The notes: a model not told the origin generated them from the letters alone. Positions 50,299 to 59,854 are shown, counted from the first letter of the stretch. The stretch is 64,000 nucleotides of DNA from an uncultured Bacteroidales bacterium (GCA_945833885.1 CAMAFY010000007.1:1-64000); one strand, 5' to 3'. Translations and numbers: made by a program.

Positions 50299-51456
50299 TC
50301 AGCGGTTGGGCTCGCGGAGTTCTTCAATGGGAGTCCAATCCTTGTAGTACAGCGTGTCCTCTACTTTCAACTCGTCGTCGAAGAGGAAAGAGGCGAAGTC
50401 TTCAAGGGTAATAACCTTGTTGTAGGAGAAATCGTAGGACGTCTGGTCGAGATTGTAAATCATGAAGGCGCCATATTTCTGCGTTCTCAGTTTCTTTACG
50501 TTGCTCTTGTTGTAGTAACCGTTGATGTTCACGCTGTAACATCCGATCTGGTCGTTGGTAACACCGGGATATTGAGTGCCGAAACCTGCAGCACCCTGGT
50601 TGTAGTCGGTGAGGACGAAGTCGACATATTCGCCGGGTTTCTTGCCGTCGATGCTGACAGCCATGTTGTAAATTCCGTATTTGTAGAGTACCAACCACTT
50701 GTCGCCAATCGCTTTCTTCGTTTCATAGGCCAGGCGGCTTGCGGCCTCTACGCTGGCGCTTTCAAGGAATCCGCTGTAGCCTTGTCCCTTCAGTCCCTTG
50801 TTGTAGTCGGAATATTCGTCGTCGAAGAACACACCGTCGAGGTCGTATTTGTCGAGGGTGTCGGCTATGGCCTGGGCGAAAAGTTTGGCACGGTCCTCGT
50901 CGAGGTTGGCAAGACCGGAGCCGTCGTGGTTGCCGAGGATGGAGAGCAGCACCTTGATGCCGCGGTCTTTGAGGGGCTTGATGTAGTGCTCCCAGTTGTT
51001 GAGGATGGGCTGTACGTTCTCGTTGTTGTGGATATATACCACATCTTCCTTCTTGCTGAAGTTGATGTTCGAGGAGAAAAGGATGACGGCGTCGAAGAAG
51101 TTCTTGTTGGACTTCTCAAGGGTGAAGTTCAGATGTTGCAGGGGATTGGTGTTGTTGACCTCAATACATGAGAACACCACCTGCGCAGGTTCGTCGTCGG
51201 CATATTTGGTGCTGGCGTCGACAGGTCCGTCGCTGAACTCGATGCTCCGCACGTCATCGGCCTTGACGGTGAGGGGATTTCCGGCAAGTTTCCCCACTTG
51301 AAGTTCGGTGGAAGTGTCGGTAGCCTTGAGGCTGATGTCGGAAATCTCGTCGCTGGAGAAGGAGGACAGGATGCCGGAATGGTAGACGTCGACGCTTTGT
51401 GCCACGGTCACCATGAAGGCAAAAACGGAAAGGAGAAGGGTAATGCTTCGTTTCAT
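50299..51456 (-). CDS. GH18 endo-beta-N-acetylglucosaminidase, EndoH/EndoF1-like
   Basis: The 385-residue protein has a signal peptide (cut after AQ) and an N-terminal ~80-residue beta domain. A GH18 TIM barrel follows from ~85. The catalytic strand reads YDLDGVFFDDEYSDY (~204-218), with Asp212 and Glu214 in the D-x-E arrangement of EndoH and EndoF1. These enzymes cut between the two core GlcNAc residues of N-glycans, leaving one on the protein. Other barrel strands are recognisable (FFDAVILFSSNINF, GIKVLLSILGNHDGSG). It is co-oriented with ung 76 bp away. It fits a role in N-glycan foraging with the GH92 enzyme elsewhere in the window. Confidence 0.9.
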   Translation of the reverse strand: MKRSITLLLSVFAFMVTVAQSVDVYHSGILSSFSSDEISDISLKATDTSTELQVGKLAGNPLTVKADDVRSIEFSDGPVDASTKYADDEPAQVVFSCIEVNNTNPLQHLNFTLEKSNKNFFDAVILFSSNINFSKKEDVVYIHNNENVQPILNNWEHYIKPLKDRGIKVLLSILGNHDGSGLANLDEDRAKLFAQAIADTLDKYDLDGVFFDDEYSDYNKGLKGQGYSGFLESASVEAASRLAYETKKAIGDKWLVLYKYGIYNMAVSIDGKKPGEYVDFVLTDYNQGAAGFGTQYPGVTNDQIGCYSVNINGYYNKSNVKKLRTQKYGAFMIYNLDQTSYDFSYNKVITLEDFASFLFDDELKVEDTLYYKDWTPIEELREPNR

Positions 51457-51531
51457 TTCGTAATGGTATTAGGGTAGGTCATTATGTTTTTTGGGGGTAG
51501 GTCCGGCATACGTTGTGAAAGCGTTGTCGCG

Positions 51532-52191
51532 TTACCATTGTATGGGTGCCAGTCCCTGCTTTTCGAGGTAGGCGTTTGCCGTGGAAAAATGGTGGTTGCC
51601 GAAGAATCCGCGGTAGGCGCTGAGGGGTGAGGGATGGGCGGACTGCAGGATAAGATGTCGCGAAGGGTCGATGACGGCGCCTTTCCGCTGGGCATAACTT
51701 CCCCAAAGGATGAAGACAATGCCTGAGCGTTGGCGGGCAAGGCGGTCGATGACGGCGTCGGTGAATTCCTCCCAGCCCCGGCGTTGGTGGCTCCCTGCCA
51801 GGTGCGCCCTTACGGTAAGTGTGGCGTTGAGGAGAAGCACACCCTGTTCCGCCCACCGGCGGAGACTGCCGTTGGAGGGTGGGGGAGTGCCGAGGTCGGC
51901 CTCAATCTCCTTGAAGATGTTGACGAGCGAGGGAGGCGGCATGACGCCTTCCGCCACGGAAAAGCACAAGCCCTCCGCCTGTCCGGGCTCATGATAGGGG
52001 TCTTGGCCGATGATGACGACCTTCACTTTGTCGAAAGGACAGAGGTCGAAGGCTGCGAAGATCTGCCTTCCGGGGGGATAGCATGGCCCCTGGCGGTATT
52101 CCTGCCGGACAAATTCGACAAGTTGTTGGAAGTAAGGCTTGTCAAACTCGTCGGCCAGGACGTTGGCCCACGATGCTTCAATCTTTACCAT
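51532..52191 (-). CDS. ung: Uracil-DNA glycosylase
   Basis: At 219 residues it has all family I UDG motifs: [18 protein letters not shown] (Asp64 as the water-activating residue), the uracil-binding block [18 protein letters not shown], and [13 protein letters not shown] for DNA intercalation. It excises uracil from DNA in base-excision repair. Neighbours are speA upstream (70 bp) and the GH18 gene downstream, all on minus. Confidence 0.97.
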   Translation of the reverse strand: MVKIEASWANVLADEFDKPYFQQLVEFVRQEYRQGPCYPPGRQIFAAFDLCPFDKVKVVIIGQDPYHEPGQAEGLCFSVAEGVMPPPSLVNIFKEIEADLGTPPPSNGSLRRWAEQGVLLLNATLTVRAHLAGSHQRRGWEEFTDAVIDRLARQRSGIVFILWGSYAQRKGAVIDPSRHLILQSAHPSPLSAYRGFFGNHHFSTANAYLEKQGLAPIQW

Positions 52192-52260
52192 AGGGGGATT
52201 CTTGCGGTGAAATGGGAGAAACTTATGTGAGGCAGTTCGGAAAAAACATTCCGACGCCCC

Positions 52261-54153
52261 TTATTCCAGATAGGTGTATCCGTAGAGTCCGGCGCGGTAG
52301 TTGCTGATGAACTCCTTGCCCTCCTCGGTGGTGATTTTCCCTTCCTTCACGGCTCCCGTCACCCAACTTTCGAGTCGGCGCACCATGTGTTTGGGGTCGT
52401 ACTGCACATATTCCAGCACATCGGCCACGGTCTCGCCGTCGATGGTCTTGTCGATGCTGTAACTTTCGCCGTCGACAGAGATGTGTACGGCATTCGTATC
52501 GCCGAAAAGGTTGTGCATGTTGCCTAGGATTTCCTGGTAAGCACCCACGAGAAAGACGCCGATGTAGTACTTCTCTCCCTCTTTCAGCGTGTGCAGGGGA
52601 ATGTAGTTGGTCTGATGGTCGTGGTTGACGTATGCGCCGATTTTGCCGTCGGAGTCGCAGGAAATGTCCTGAATCGTCGCACTTTGCGTGGGGCGTTCCT
52701 CAAGGCGCTGGATGGGCATGATGGGGAACATCTGGTCAAGTGCCCAATGATCGGGAAGACTTTGGAAGAGGCTGAAGTTGCAGAAGTACTTCTCCGCCAT
52801 CGTTTTGTCCATCTTCCGGAGTTCGTCGGGGCAGTGTTTCTGGTGGTGGGCGAGTTCACTTATCTCATGACTAATGCTCCAATAGAGCGATTCTATCTGT
52901 GCTCTCGTCTTCAGGTCGAGCAGTCCGTGTCGGAAAAGGTCGAGCGCCTCCTCGCGGATGTCCTGTGCGTCGTGCCAATCCTCAAGCATGGAGCGTGTGG
53001 AGGTCTTGTCCCAGATGTTGTTCAGTTCGTGAACCAGTTTGTGGTCGCTGTCTGTCGGCACGAAATCCTCGGGCATGTGTGGCACGCTGACCGTCTCCAC
53101 CACCTCGAGAACGAGGACGGAGTGATGGGCGGTCAGGGAACGTCCACCCTCGGTGATGATGTTGGGGTGGGGGATTCCATTGACGTTCGCCGCCTCGGAA
53201 AGGGTGTACACGATGTCGTTGACGTACTCCTGAACGCTGTAATTCACCGAAGATTCGGAGTTGCTGCTGCGCGTGCCGTCGTAATCGACGCCAAGTCCGC
53301 CGCCACAGTCCACGAATTCGATGCCGAAGTCCATCTTCCGGAGTTGCACATAGTACTGTGCCATCTCGCGTAATGCAATGCTTACGGTGCGGATTTTCGT
53401 AATCTGGCTACCGATATGGAAGTGGATGAGTTTGAAGCAGTCGCGGAGTCCGAGGTCCTGAAGTTTGTTAAGGGCCTGGAGAAGTTCGGTGCTGTTGAGT
53501 CCGAATTTCGATGCGTCGCCGCCGCTCTCCTCCCATTTTCCGGTGCCACGGCTGGCAAGTTTGATGCGGATGCCAAGATTTGGGCGCACGCCGAGTTTCT
53601 CTGCCGTGCGGGCAATGATGTCCAATTCGGGCAGTTTCTCAATGACGAGGAACACGCGTTTCCCCATTTTCTGTGCGAGGAGTGCGAGTTCTATGAAATT
53701 CTGGTCCTTATGTCCGTTGCAGACGATGATGCTGTCGGAGTCCATGTTCGTGGCGAGCACGGCATGGAGTTCGGGCTTTGAACCGCATTCAAGGCCGAGA
53801 TTGTACTTTTTTCCGTGAGAGATGATCTCCTCTACGACGGGACGCATCTGGTTGACCTTGATGGGATAGACGATGAAGTGCTCACCTTTGTAATCGTATT
53901 CCTTCTCCGCCTTGGCAAAACATGCGGCGGTCTTTTCGATACGGTTGTTCAGAATGTCGGGAAAGCGCAACAGAACGGGCGCCGTAATGTCGGCGTTGTT
54001 CAGGTCTTCCATTACATCGAAAAGGTCAATCTGCACATCGTCCTTCTTGGGACGCACGTAGGCATGGCCTTTATCATTGATGCCGAAGTAATTGACTCCC
54101 CATCCTTTGATGTTGTACAATTCCTCGGAGTCTTCGATTCTCCACTTTCTCAT
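52261..54153 (-). CDS. speA: Biosynthetic arginine decarboxylase
   Basis: The 630-residue protein is a full-length SpeA. It opens with WRIEDSEELYNIKGWGVNYF, has the PLP lysine in FIVYPIKVNQ (Lys99), the phosphate loop HFHIGSQ, the GGGLGVDYDG segment and the ITEGGRSL motif. It converts arginine to agmatine, the first step to putrescine and spermidine. The 22-bp array (54249-54468) lies in the 500-bp gap upstream, so it may sit in the speA leader or promoter. I found no consensus promoter there. Polyamine control of translation is known for other genes but not shown here. Confidence 0.96.
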   Translation of the reverse strand: MRKWRIEDSEELYNIKGWGVNYFGINDKGHAYVRPKKDDVQIDLFDVMEDLNNADITAPVLLRFPDILNNRIEKTAACFAKAEKEYDYKGEHFIVYPIKVNQMRPVVEEIISHGKKYNLGLECGSKPELHAVLATNMDSDSIIVCNGHKDQNFIELALLAQKMGKRVFLVIEKLPELDIIARTAEKLGVRPNLGIRIKLASRGTGKWEESGGDASKFGLNSTELLQALNKLQDLGLRDCFKLIHFHIGSQITKIRTVSIALREMAQYYVQLRKMDFGIEFVDCGGGLGVDYDGTRSSNSESSVNYSVQEYVNDIVYTLSEAANVNGIPHPNIITEGGRSLTAHHSVLVLEVVETVSVPHMPEDFVPTDSDHKLVHELNNIWDKTSTRSMLEDWHDAQDIREEALDLFRHGLLDLKTRAQIESLYWSISHEISELAHHQKHCPDELRKMDKTMAEKYFCNFSLFQSLPDHWALDQMFPIMPIQRLEERPTQSATIQDISCDSDGKIGAYVNHDHQTNYIPLHTLKEGEKYYIGVFLVGAYQEILGNMHNLFGDTNAVHISVDGESYSIDKTIDGETVADVLEYVQYDPKHMVRRLESWVTGAVKEGKITTEEGKEFISNYRAGLYGYTYLE

Positions 54154-54248
54154 GGGCTGTTGTCGCGTTTTCGGTAGGTGCTTGTGGGCTTGTGGGTATG
54201 GTAAAAAATAATTCTTTCAGGGTGCGTCCGGGAGAAATTTCCAGGGGG

Positions 54249-54468
54249 GCTCCGCCTTTTCCAAAAGGACGTTCAATCTTTTCCCGAAAGAAGTTCAATG
54301 CTTTTGAAAAGAATATTCAGAACTTTAGCAAAGAAAGTTCCGTACTTTTGCAAGGAAAGTTCCGTACTTTTGAAAAGGATACTCAATGCTTTGAAAAGGA
54401 AAGTCCGTTCCTTCTTGGACGAAGCCTCAATGAATTCCTGAAAGATATTCAATAAGAGACTGAAGGAT
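54249..54468. repeat. 22-bp-period tandem array, nine units
   Basis: Unit starts at 54271, 54293, 54315, 54337, 54359, 54381, 54403, 54425 and 54447, each exactly 22 bp apart. The consensus is near GTTCCGTACTTTTGAAAAGG, with the near-palindrome CTTTTGAAAAG. This is the longest and most regular array in the window. Confidence 0.9.
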
Positions 54469-54498
54469 GTTCCGTCATAGTATCAGAAGATACTCCTC

Positions 54499-54593
54499 GC
54501 AGGTGGATCCTGTTGCGGGTCTTGCCAAAGGGAGGGGCTGTCTTCAGCGTGAAAAGGCCGGAAGATGGTCAGCCGGAAACAGGACCCACCTGC
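54499..54593. repeat. Inverted GCAGGTGG arms
   Basis: GCAGGTGGATCCTGTT (54499-54514) and AACAGGACCCACCTGC (54578-54593) are inverses with one mismatch. The core AGGTGGRTYCT matches the arms at 36981-37031. It sits between the 22-bp array and the aroK stop. Confidence 0.75.
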
Positions 54594-54654
54594 AGTGGAG
54601 CGTGGGACGTTGCCGCGTTGTCGGCGCTGCCGGGAGAGGGGTGTGTCCGTGAAA

Positions 54655-55188
54655 TCAGTGCGACGCGTCGGCGCTGTCGATAATCATCTGCACGACATCG
54701 TCAATCTTTTCGTAACTGTCGAGGATGTCGACGTCGATGACGTGCTGTGCCTGGGCGTAGAAATGTTCGCGTTCCGCCAGTTGTTTCCGCACGAAAGCGT
54801 CGAGTTCCTCAGCGTTTTTCCCCGCCAGTATAGGTCGGTTTCCGCGTGCCATCGCCAGATGGGCGAGGATGGTTTCCGGTGTAGCCTTCATGTAGAAGGT
54901 CTGGGATGTCTCGTTCAGGTATTCCATGTTGTCGGCAAAGGTGGGTGTTCCTCCGCCGCAACTGAGTACGATGTCCTCAAATGCCGCGACTTCGTGGAGC
55001 ATGTTCTGCTCCATTTTCCGGAACTTCTCCTCACCGTCCTCGGCAAAAATCTCAGGAATCTTCCGTCTGAACCGGTGTTCGATATACCAGTCGAGGTCGT
55101 AGAAGCGCAGTCCCAATTGTTTGGCGAGGGCCTTTCCGATGGTCGTTTTCCCCACGCACATGTATCCAATGAGGGCGATACACTTCAT
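54655..55188 (-). CDS. aroK: Shikimate kinase
   Basis: The 177-residue protein has the P-loop GYMCVGKTTIGKALA (residues 8-22), the shikimate-binding DxD region FYDLDWYIEHRF, and the later GGGTPTFADN segment that contacts shikimate. The lid RNRPIL appears as RGNRPIL. It phosphorylates shikimate on the way to chorismate. It overlaps the end of topA by 4 bp (ATGA), so it is translationally coupled to topA, an uncommon pair. Confidence 0.95.
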   Translation of the reverse strand: MKCIALIGYMCVGKTTIGKALAKQLGLRFYDLDWYIEHRFRRKIPEIFAEDGEEKFRKMEQNMLHEVAAFEDIVLSCGGGTPTFADNMEYLNETSQTFYMKATPETILAHLAMARGNRPILAGKNAEELDAFVRKQLAEREHFYAQAQHVIDVDILDSYEKIDDVVQMIIDSADASH

Positions 55189-57551
55189 TTCTTACCTTTT
55201 GATGGTGTAGCGGTTTTCCGTGCTCTGGACTTCCTTGCTCCGGCCTTTGCCTTCTCGTTTTCGATGATGGTCCGGCATTCTTCGAGTGTGAGTTCCACGG
55301 CGTGTTCCGCCTGCTGTTTCGGAATATGGTAGTTTGTGCCGTTAAAGACGAGATACGGTCCGTAACGTCCGTCGCGGATTTCCAGTCCCGGCTCCTCTTC
55401 GAAACTCTTCAGATGGCTCTTTTTCTCGGCTTCCCTTGCCTCCTCGATAATCTCCACGGCACGTTCGATGGTGATGCTGTAGGGATTGTCGTTCTTGTTG
55501 AGGGAGGTGTATTTGCCTTTGAAGAAGAGGTAGGGGCCGTAGTTGCCGGTTCCTACGCGCACTTCCTCGCCTTCATAGTCGCCGACAGTCCGTGGCAGAC
55601 GGAAGAGAGCCAGGGCCTCTTCGAGGGTGATGGACGAGATGGACTGTGTTTTCGTCAGTTTTGCGAAGCGCGGTTTCTCGGTGTTCGTATCGTCGCTGTT
55701 GCCGATTTGTACCATAGGTCCGAAGCGTCCGATCTTGACTCTGACGGGCTTTCCGCTTTCAGGGTCGATGCCCAGTTCGCGTTCTCCCACCTTGTGGTTG
55801 GTGCGTTCTGCGATGACGGCCTCCACGGCAGGGTTGAAATCGTCGTAGAATTTCCGTATCAGCGTGCTCCACACCTCTTTTCCTTTGGCGATTTCATCGA
55901 ATTCCTGCTCCACATTTGCTGTGAAATTATAGTCCATGATGATGGGAAAGTGGTCGATGAGGAAGTCGGTGACGATGATTCCTACGTCAGTCGGCACAAG
56001 GCGTCCGCGGTTGCTGCCCACGTTTTCCTCGCGTCGGCTATGCGAAATGTTGTTCTGGCGGAGTGTGATGACGCCATATTGCCGTTTCGTTCCGTCGTAT
56101 TCGCCACGGCGGACGTACTCTCTTTGCTGGATGGTGGAGATGGTTGGGGCATAGGTTGACGGACGTCCGATGCCCAATTCCTCGAGTTTACGTACGAGTG
56201 TCGCCTCGTTGTAGCGCATGGGAGGTTGGGTGAAGCGCTCGATGGCGGCAATCTCCTCATTGTCAATGTGCTGACCTTCCGTCATGGGAGGCAGCAGGCG
56301 GCCCTCGTCGTTCTCCTCGCTTTCCTGTGCGGTTTCTCTGTAGACCCGGAGGAAACCGTCGAAACATACCACCTCGCCGGAGGCTACGAATTCGTGTTCC
56401 GTGCCGTCGATTCCGATGGTGATGGTTGTCTTTTCGAGTTCCGCGTCCGCCATCTGGCAGGCGATGGTCCGCTTCCAGATGAGTTCGTAGAGTTTCCTTT
56501 CTTGGGGAGTGCCGTTGATTTCGGCGTTTCTGAGGTCAGTCGGGCGGATGGCTTCGTGTGCTTCCTGTGCCCCTTTGTTGTGCGTGTGGTAATTTCTGCG
56601 CTTGTGATACTCTGCGCCTGCAAGTTCTTTGATGACGGGACCGGCAGTGTTGAGGCAGAGGTTCGAAAGATTGGTGGAGTCGGTACGCATGTAGGTGATG
56701 AGACCGGCCTCGTAGAGCGTCTGTGCCACGCGCATGGTGAGGGAAACTGGGAACCCTAATTTGTGCGACGCCTCCTGTTGCAGGGTGGAAGTGGTGAATG
56801 GTGGGGCGGGAAAACGCTTTGTCGGGCGCTTCAGGATGCTCTTTACCGTGAATTTTGCACCCTTACATTGGTTCAGGAATGCCTCGGCCTCGGTGGCTTT
56901 TTCGAAGGATGTGGTCAGTTGTGCCTTGACGCTTGTGGGCTGACCGTCGGCATCCGTCACGTTGAAGGTGGCTGTCACGCGGTAACTGCTTTCGCTCTTG
57001 AAATCGAGGATTTCGCGTTCGCGTTCCACAATGAGCCGCACTGCCACGCTCTGAACACGGCCTGCCGAGAGGTTGGGTTGCACCTTTCTCCAAAGGACGG
57101 GGCTGAGTTTGAAACCTACGAGACGGTCCAGAACGCGTCGTGCCTGCTGGGCATTGACGAGGTTGAGGTCGATGGTCCGCGGGTTTTCTATGGCGGCGAG
57201 GATGGCGGGTTTCGTGATTTCGTGGAAGACAATGCGCCGTGCGTTGGCGGGATCTAGGTTGAGAACTTCTGCCAGATGCCAACTGATGGCCTCTCCTTCG
57301 CGGTCCTCATCGGATGCGAGCCACACGGCATCGCTCTTCTGGACCTCGGCACGCAGGCTTTCCACTACGCTGCGCTTGTCGGCAGGGATTTCGTATTCTG
57401 GTGTGAATGTCTCAAGGTCGATACCGAAATTTCTCTTTTTCAGGTCACGGATATGTCCGAAACTTGACATCACTTTGTAGTCTTTGCCCAAAAAACGCTC
57501 GATGGTCGGCACTTTCGCGGGGCTCTCTACAATCACTAAGTTCTTTTGCAT
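55185..57551 (-). CDS. topA: DNA topoisomerase I
   Basis: At 788 residues this is a type IA topoisomerase. The Toprim domain starts KNLVIVESPAKVPTIERFLG, with ASDEDREGEA as its acidic triad. The active-site tyrosine lies in AGLITYMRTDST (Tyr287). The C-terminal part has the repeated GRYGPYLVFNGTNYHIP-type topo C-domains in place of classical zinc fingers, and a basic tail ending RKTATPSKGKK. It relaxes negative supercoils. The promoter at 57669-57700 lies 118 bp upstream. aroK is co-transcribed from its 3' end. Confidence 0.97.
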   Translation of the reverse strand: MQKNLVIVESPAKVPTIERFLGKDYKVMSSFGHIRDLKKRNFGIDLETFTPEYEIPADKRSVVESLRAEVQKSDAVWLASDEDREGEAISWHLAEVLNLDPANARRIVFHEITKPAILAAIENPRTIDLNLVNAQQARRVLDRLVGFKLSPVLWRKVQPNLSAGRVQSVAVRLIVEREREILDFKSESSYRVTATFNVTDADGQPTSVKAQLTTSFEKATEAEAFLNQCKGAKFTVKSILKRPTKRFPAPPFTTSTLQQEASHKLGFPVSLTMRVAQTLYEAGLITYMRTDSTNLSNLCLNTAGPVIKELAGAEYHKRRNYHTHNKGAQEAHEAIRPTDLRNAEINGTPQERKLYELIWKRTIACQMADAELEKTTITIGIDGTEHEFVASGEVVCFDGFLRVYRETAQESEENDEGRLLPPMTEGQHIDNEEIAAIERFTQPPMRYNEATLVRKLEELGIGRPSTYAPTISTIQQREYVRRGEYDGTKRQYGVITLRQNNISHSRREENVGSNRGRLVPTDVGIIVTDFLIDHFPIIMDYNFTANVEQEFDEIAKGKEVWSTLIRKFYDDFNPAVEAVIAERTNHKVGERELGIDPESGKPVRVKIGRFGPMVQIGNSDDTNTEKPRFAKLTKTQSISSITLEEALALFRLPRTVGDYEGEEVRVGTGNYGPYLFFKGKYTSLNKNDNPYSITIERAVEIIEEAREAEKKSHLKSFEEEPGLEIRDGRYGPYLVFNGTNYHIPKQQAEHAVELTLEECRTIIENEKAKAGARKSRARKTATPSKGKK

Positions 57552-57668
57552 GATGTGTTAGTGGCGGTGGAAGTCGGGGAAAAGGAATGGTATTTTTCAG
57601 AATTTTCCGCATTGGTGGTCATGGCGTCCCTTCCCCTTTAATTGGCACATGACGGATGAATGCGGGGG

Positions 57669-57700
57669 CAAAATTACGTTCTTTTGGGTGAACTTCCAAA
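57669..57700 (-). promoter_or_regulatory. Promoter of the topA-aroK operon
   Basis: -7 TAATTTTG (57669-57676) and -33 TTTG (57697-57700) with a 20-bp spacer on minus. Leader of about 110 nt. The tandem A+T repeat at 57739-57783 lies directly upstream. Confidence 0.8.
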
Positions 57701-57738
57701 TTTTTGGTGCTAAAAAGAGCAACCTTTATCGGCTGCTT

Positions 57739-57783
57739 ACTCATCTTATATATATAAGGACACTCATCTTTTATATATAAGCG
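57739..57783. repeat. Two tandem 23-bp A+T repeats upstream of topA
   Basis: ACTCATCTTATATATATAAG (57739-57758) and ACTCATCTTTTATATATAAG (57762-57781), 23 bp apart, each containing a TATATA palindrome. They lie about 40 bp upstream of the topA -33 element and could be a supercoiling-sensitive or protein-binding site. Confidence 0.7.
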
Positions 57784-57842
57784 TATGTCTTTTATAAAAC
57801 GGTGCCGCTCAATTTTCAAGTATGAACCACCTGTTTTTATAC

Positions 57843-57883
57843 AAAAAGGTCCCGCTTCTACGGTGGTGAGATGCGGGACCTTT
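57843..57883 (-). terminator. Terminator between ybeY and the topA promoter
   Basis: An 11-bp perfect stem (57845-57855 with 57873-57883; AAGGTCCCGC with GCGGGACCTT) is followed by TTTTTGT on minus. The gap 57884-58113, which is G+C-rich, shows no gene. Confidence 0.75.
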
Positions 57884-58113
57884 CATGGCGGAGTGCCGCC
57901 GACGTCCGGTGGTTTGCCGTTCTTCGCCTTGCCGTTTCCCCGTGCTGCATCCGCAGTCTTCCGGCCTTCCGGCGTTTTTGGTGAGGATGTGCCGTTTGGG
58001 CATGTCGGGGATGGCGTGTGACGGTGCGGATGTGGCGGTCGGGGGATGCAGTACGGCGCTTTTGGGGGAGTGGAGGTTCTCCGGTAATCCCGCCTTAGTT
58101 GCGGCCCGCCACC

Positions 58114-58524
58114 TTAGCGCATGGCGAGCGCTTCGTCCTCGGCGCGTTCCATGATTTCGCGTTCTCCCGGACCTTTGTCGTTGATGCCTACAAGGTGGAG
58201 AATGCCGTGGATGAGCACGCGGTGGAGTTCTTCGTCGGGGTTCTTCGCGAACTCTTCGGCATTCGATGCCACGGTGTCGAGGCTGATGTATATGTCGCCC
58301 GAGAGGATGTTGTGGGCACAGTAGTCGAAGGTGATGATGTCGGTATAGTAGTCGTGTTGCAGATATTTGCGGTTGACGTCGAGGATTTCCTCATCGGTGC
58401 AGAAGATGTAGTTGACGTTCCCGATGCGTTTCCCGTGTTTTTCCGCCACTCGTTGTATCCATGCTGTGACGGTGGCGGTGTTGATTTGGGGCATCGCCTC
58501 GCTATAAGCGTTGTATGTGATCAT
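58114..58524 (-). CDS. ybeY: Endoribonuclease YbeY (16S rRNA maturation)
   Basis: The ATG at 58524 gives 136 residues; the longer frame adds unrelated codons. The YbeY core is complete: NYIFCTDEEILDVNRKYLQHDYYTDIITFDY, SGDIYISLDTVASNA and the metal motif HGILHLVGINDKG. In E. coli the third ligand is His124; here the equivalent position holds Asp (INDKG), giving His, His, Asp. YbeY is needed for 16S rRNA 3' processing and ribosome quality control. It lies alone, between the ruvB gene and a terminator. Confidence 0.92.
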   Translation of the reverse strand: MITYNAYSEAMPQINTATVTAWIQRVAEKHGKRIGNVNYIFCTDEEILDVNRKYLQHDYYTDIITFDYCAHNILSGDIYISLDTVASNAEEFAKNPDEELHRVLIHGILHLVGINDKGPGEREIMERAEDEALAMR

Positions 58525-58729
58525 CTTGTTCCGTTTTGTAAGGCAGGCAGTTAGCCGGAACATCCTTGCTTTTGCTCGTTTGTTTTGTGAAAACCTCCGC
58601 ATCCTGGATGTTCCCGAATGCTGTTCCGCATAAAAACTGAGGAGGTGTAAACGGATGTTGTCCGTCTGCTGCTGTAAAGACAAGTCCTGTTTGCCTGCCT
58701 GAAAAATGTTGTTTCGGTGTGTGACGTCC

Positions 58730-59770
58730 TTAGAAGAGGTAGCCCTGTCCGGGTTCGCGGTTGGTGATGTATCCGCGTCCGAGGTGTTCGTATGCCAGAT
58801 CCGTCACTTCGCGCCCGCGTGGTGTGCGGCGGATGAAGCCCTCTTTGATGAGGAAAGGTTCGTAGACTTCCTCGACGGTGCCGGCATCCTCGCCGATGGC
58901 TGTTGCGATGGTGGTGATACCCACGGGACCTCCTTTGAACTTGTCGATGATGGTGGTGAGGATTTTGTTGTCGATTTCGTCCAGACCATACTTGTCGATG
59001 TTGAGGGCTTCAAGGCTGAAGCGTGCGATTTCCGTATTGATGTCGCCGTTTCCTTTGACCTGTGCGAAGTCTCTGACGCGTCTGAGCAGCGCGTTCGCAA
59101 TACGTGGCGTGCCCCGGCTCCGTCCTGCTATCTCCGCTGCCGCCTTCGGGTCGATGTTTACGCGGAGGATTTTTGCCGAACGCTCGACGATGGTGGTCAG
59201 GGTCTTGGCATCGTAGTATTCAAGGTGCATGTTGATGCCGAAGCGTGCTCGGAGAGGTGCCGTGAGCAGTCCGCTCCGTGTGGTGGCTCCTACCAGAGTG
59301 AAGGGGTTGAGGTCAATCTGTATGCTCCTTGCTGCCGGACCTTTGTCGATCATGATGTCGATGCGGTAGTCCTCCATGGCGGAATAAAGGTATTCCTCCA
59401 CGACGGGGCTGAGGCGGTGGATTTCGTCGATGAAGAGCACGTCGTTCGGCTCGAGCGATGTCAGCAGTCCGGCCAGGTCGCCGGGTTTGTCGAGTACGGG
59501 ACCGCTGGTGAGTTTGAATCCCACGCCGAGTTCGTTGGCGATGATGTTCGACAGTGTGGTCTTTCCCAATCCGGGAGGGCCGTGCAGGAGGGTGTGGTCG
59601 AGGGGTTCTCCGCGCATACGTGCGGCCTCGACGAAGACTTTCAGGTTCTCCACCACCTTCTTCTGCCCTGTAAAATCCGAAAATGACAGTGGTCGCAGTG
59701 CGTTCTCAAAGTCCCGTTCCGTGTTGGAGGGCTTGTTCTGCGTGCTGCGTATGTCGAAATTGTCTTGCAT
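58730..59770 (-). CDS. ruvB: Holliday-junction branch-migration ATPase RuvB
   Basis: From the ATG at 59770 the protein has 346 residues. It carries Walker A GPPGLGKT (64-71), Walker [13 protein letters not shown], sensor 1 GATTRSGLL and the C-terminal winged-helix domain with [17 protein letters not shown] sequence ([16 protein letters not shown]). It drives branch migration with RuvA. The promoter (59855-59886) overlaps the rpsT terminator. RuvA and RuvC are not beside it. Confidence 0.97.
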   Translation of the reverse strand: MQDNFDIRSTQNKPSNTERDFENALRPLSFSDFTGQKKVVENLKVFVEAARMRGEPLDHTLLHGPPGLGKTTLSNIIANELGVGFKLTSGPVLDKPGDLAGLLTSLEPNDVLFIDEIHRLSPVVEEYLYSAMEDYRIDIMIDKGPAARSIQIDLNPFTLVGATTRSGLLTAPLRARFGINMHLEYYDAKTLTTIVERSAKILRVNIDPKAAAEIAGRSRGTPRIANALLRRVRDFAQVKGNGDINTEIARFSLEALNIDKYGLDEIDNKILTTIIDKFKGGPVGITTIATAIGEDAGTVEEVYEPFLIKEGFIRRTPRGREVTDLAYEHLGRGYITNREPGQGYLF

Positions 59771-59854
59771 CTTTTGTTCTTTGTTTTGTCGGTGTATGGT
59801 GTTGCTGGGGCGGTTGTCCGTTGTCATTATTCCGAAGTCCTGCCGTCAGCCGTG

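Noticed and set aside
54249..54468. CRISPR array
   Set aside because: The 22-bp units abut with no unique spacers, differ strongly from each other, and no cas gene is present.
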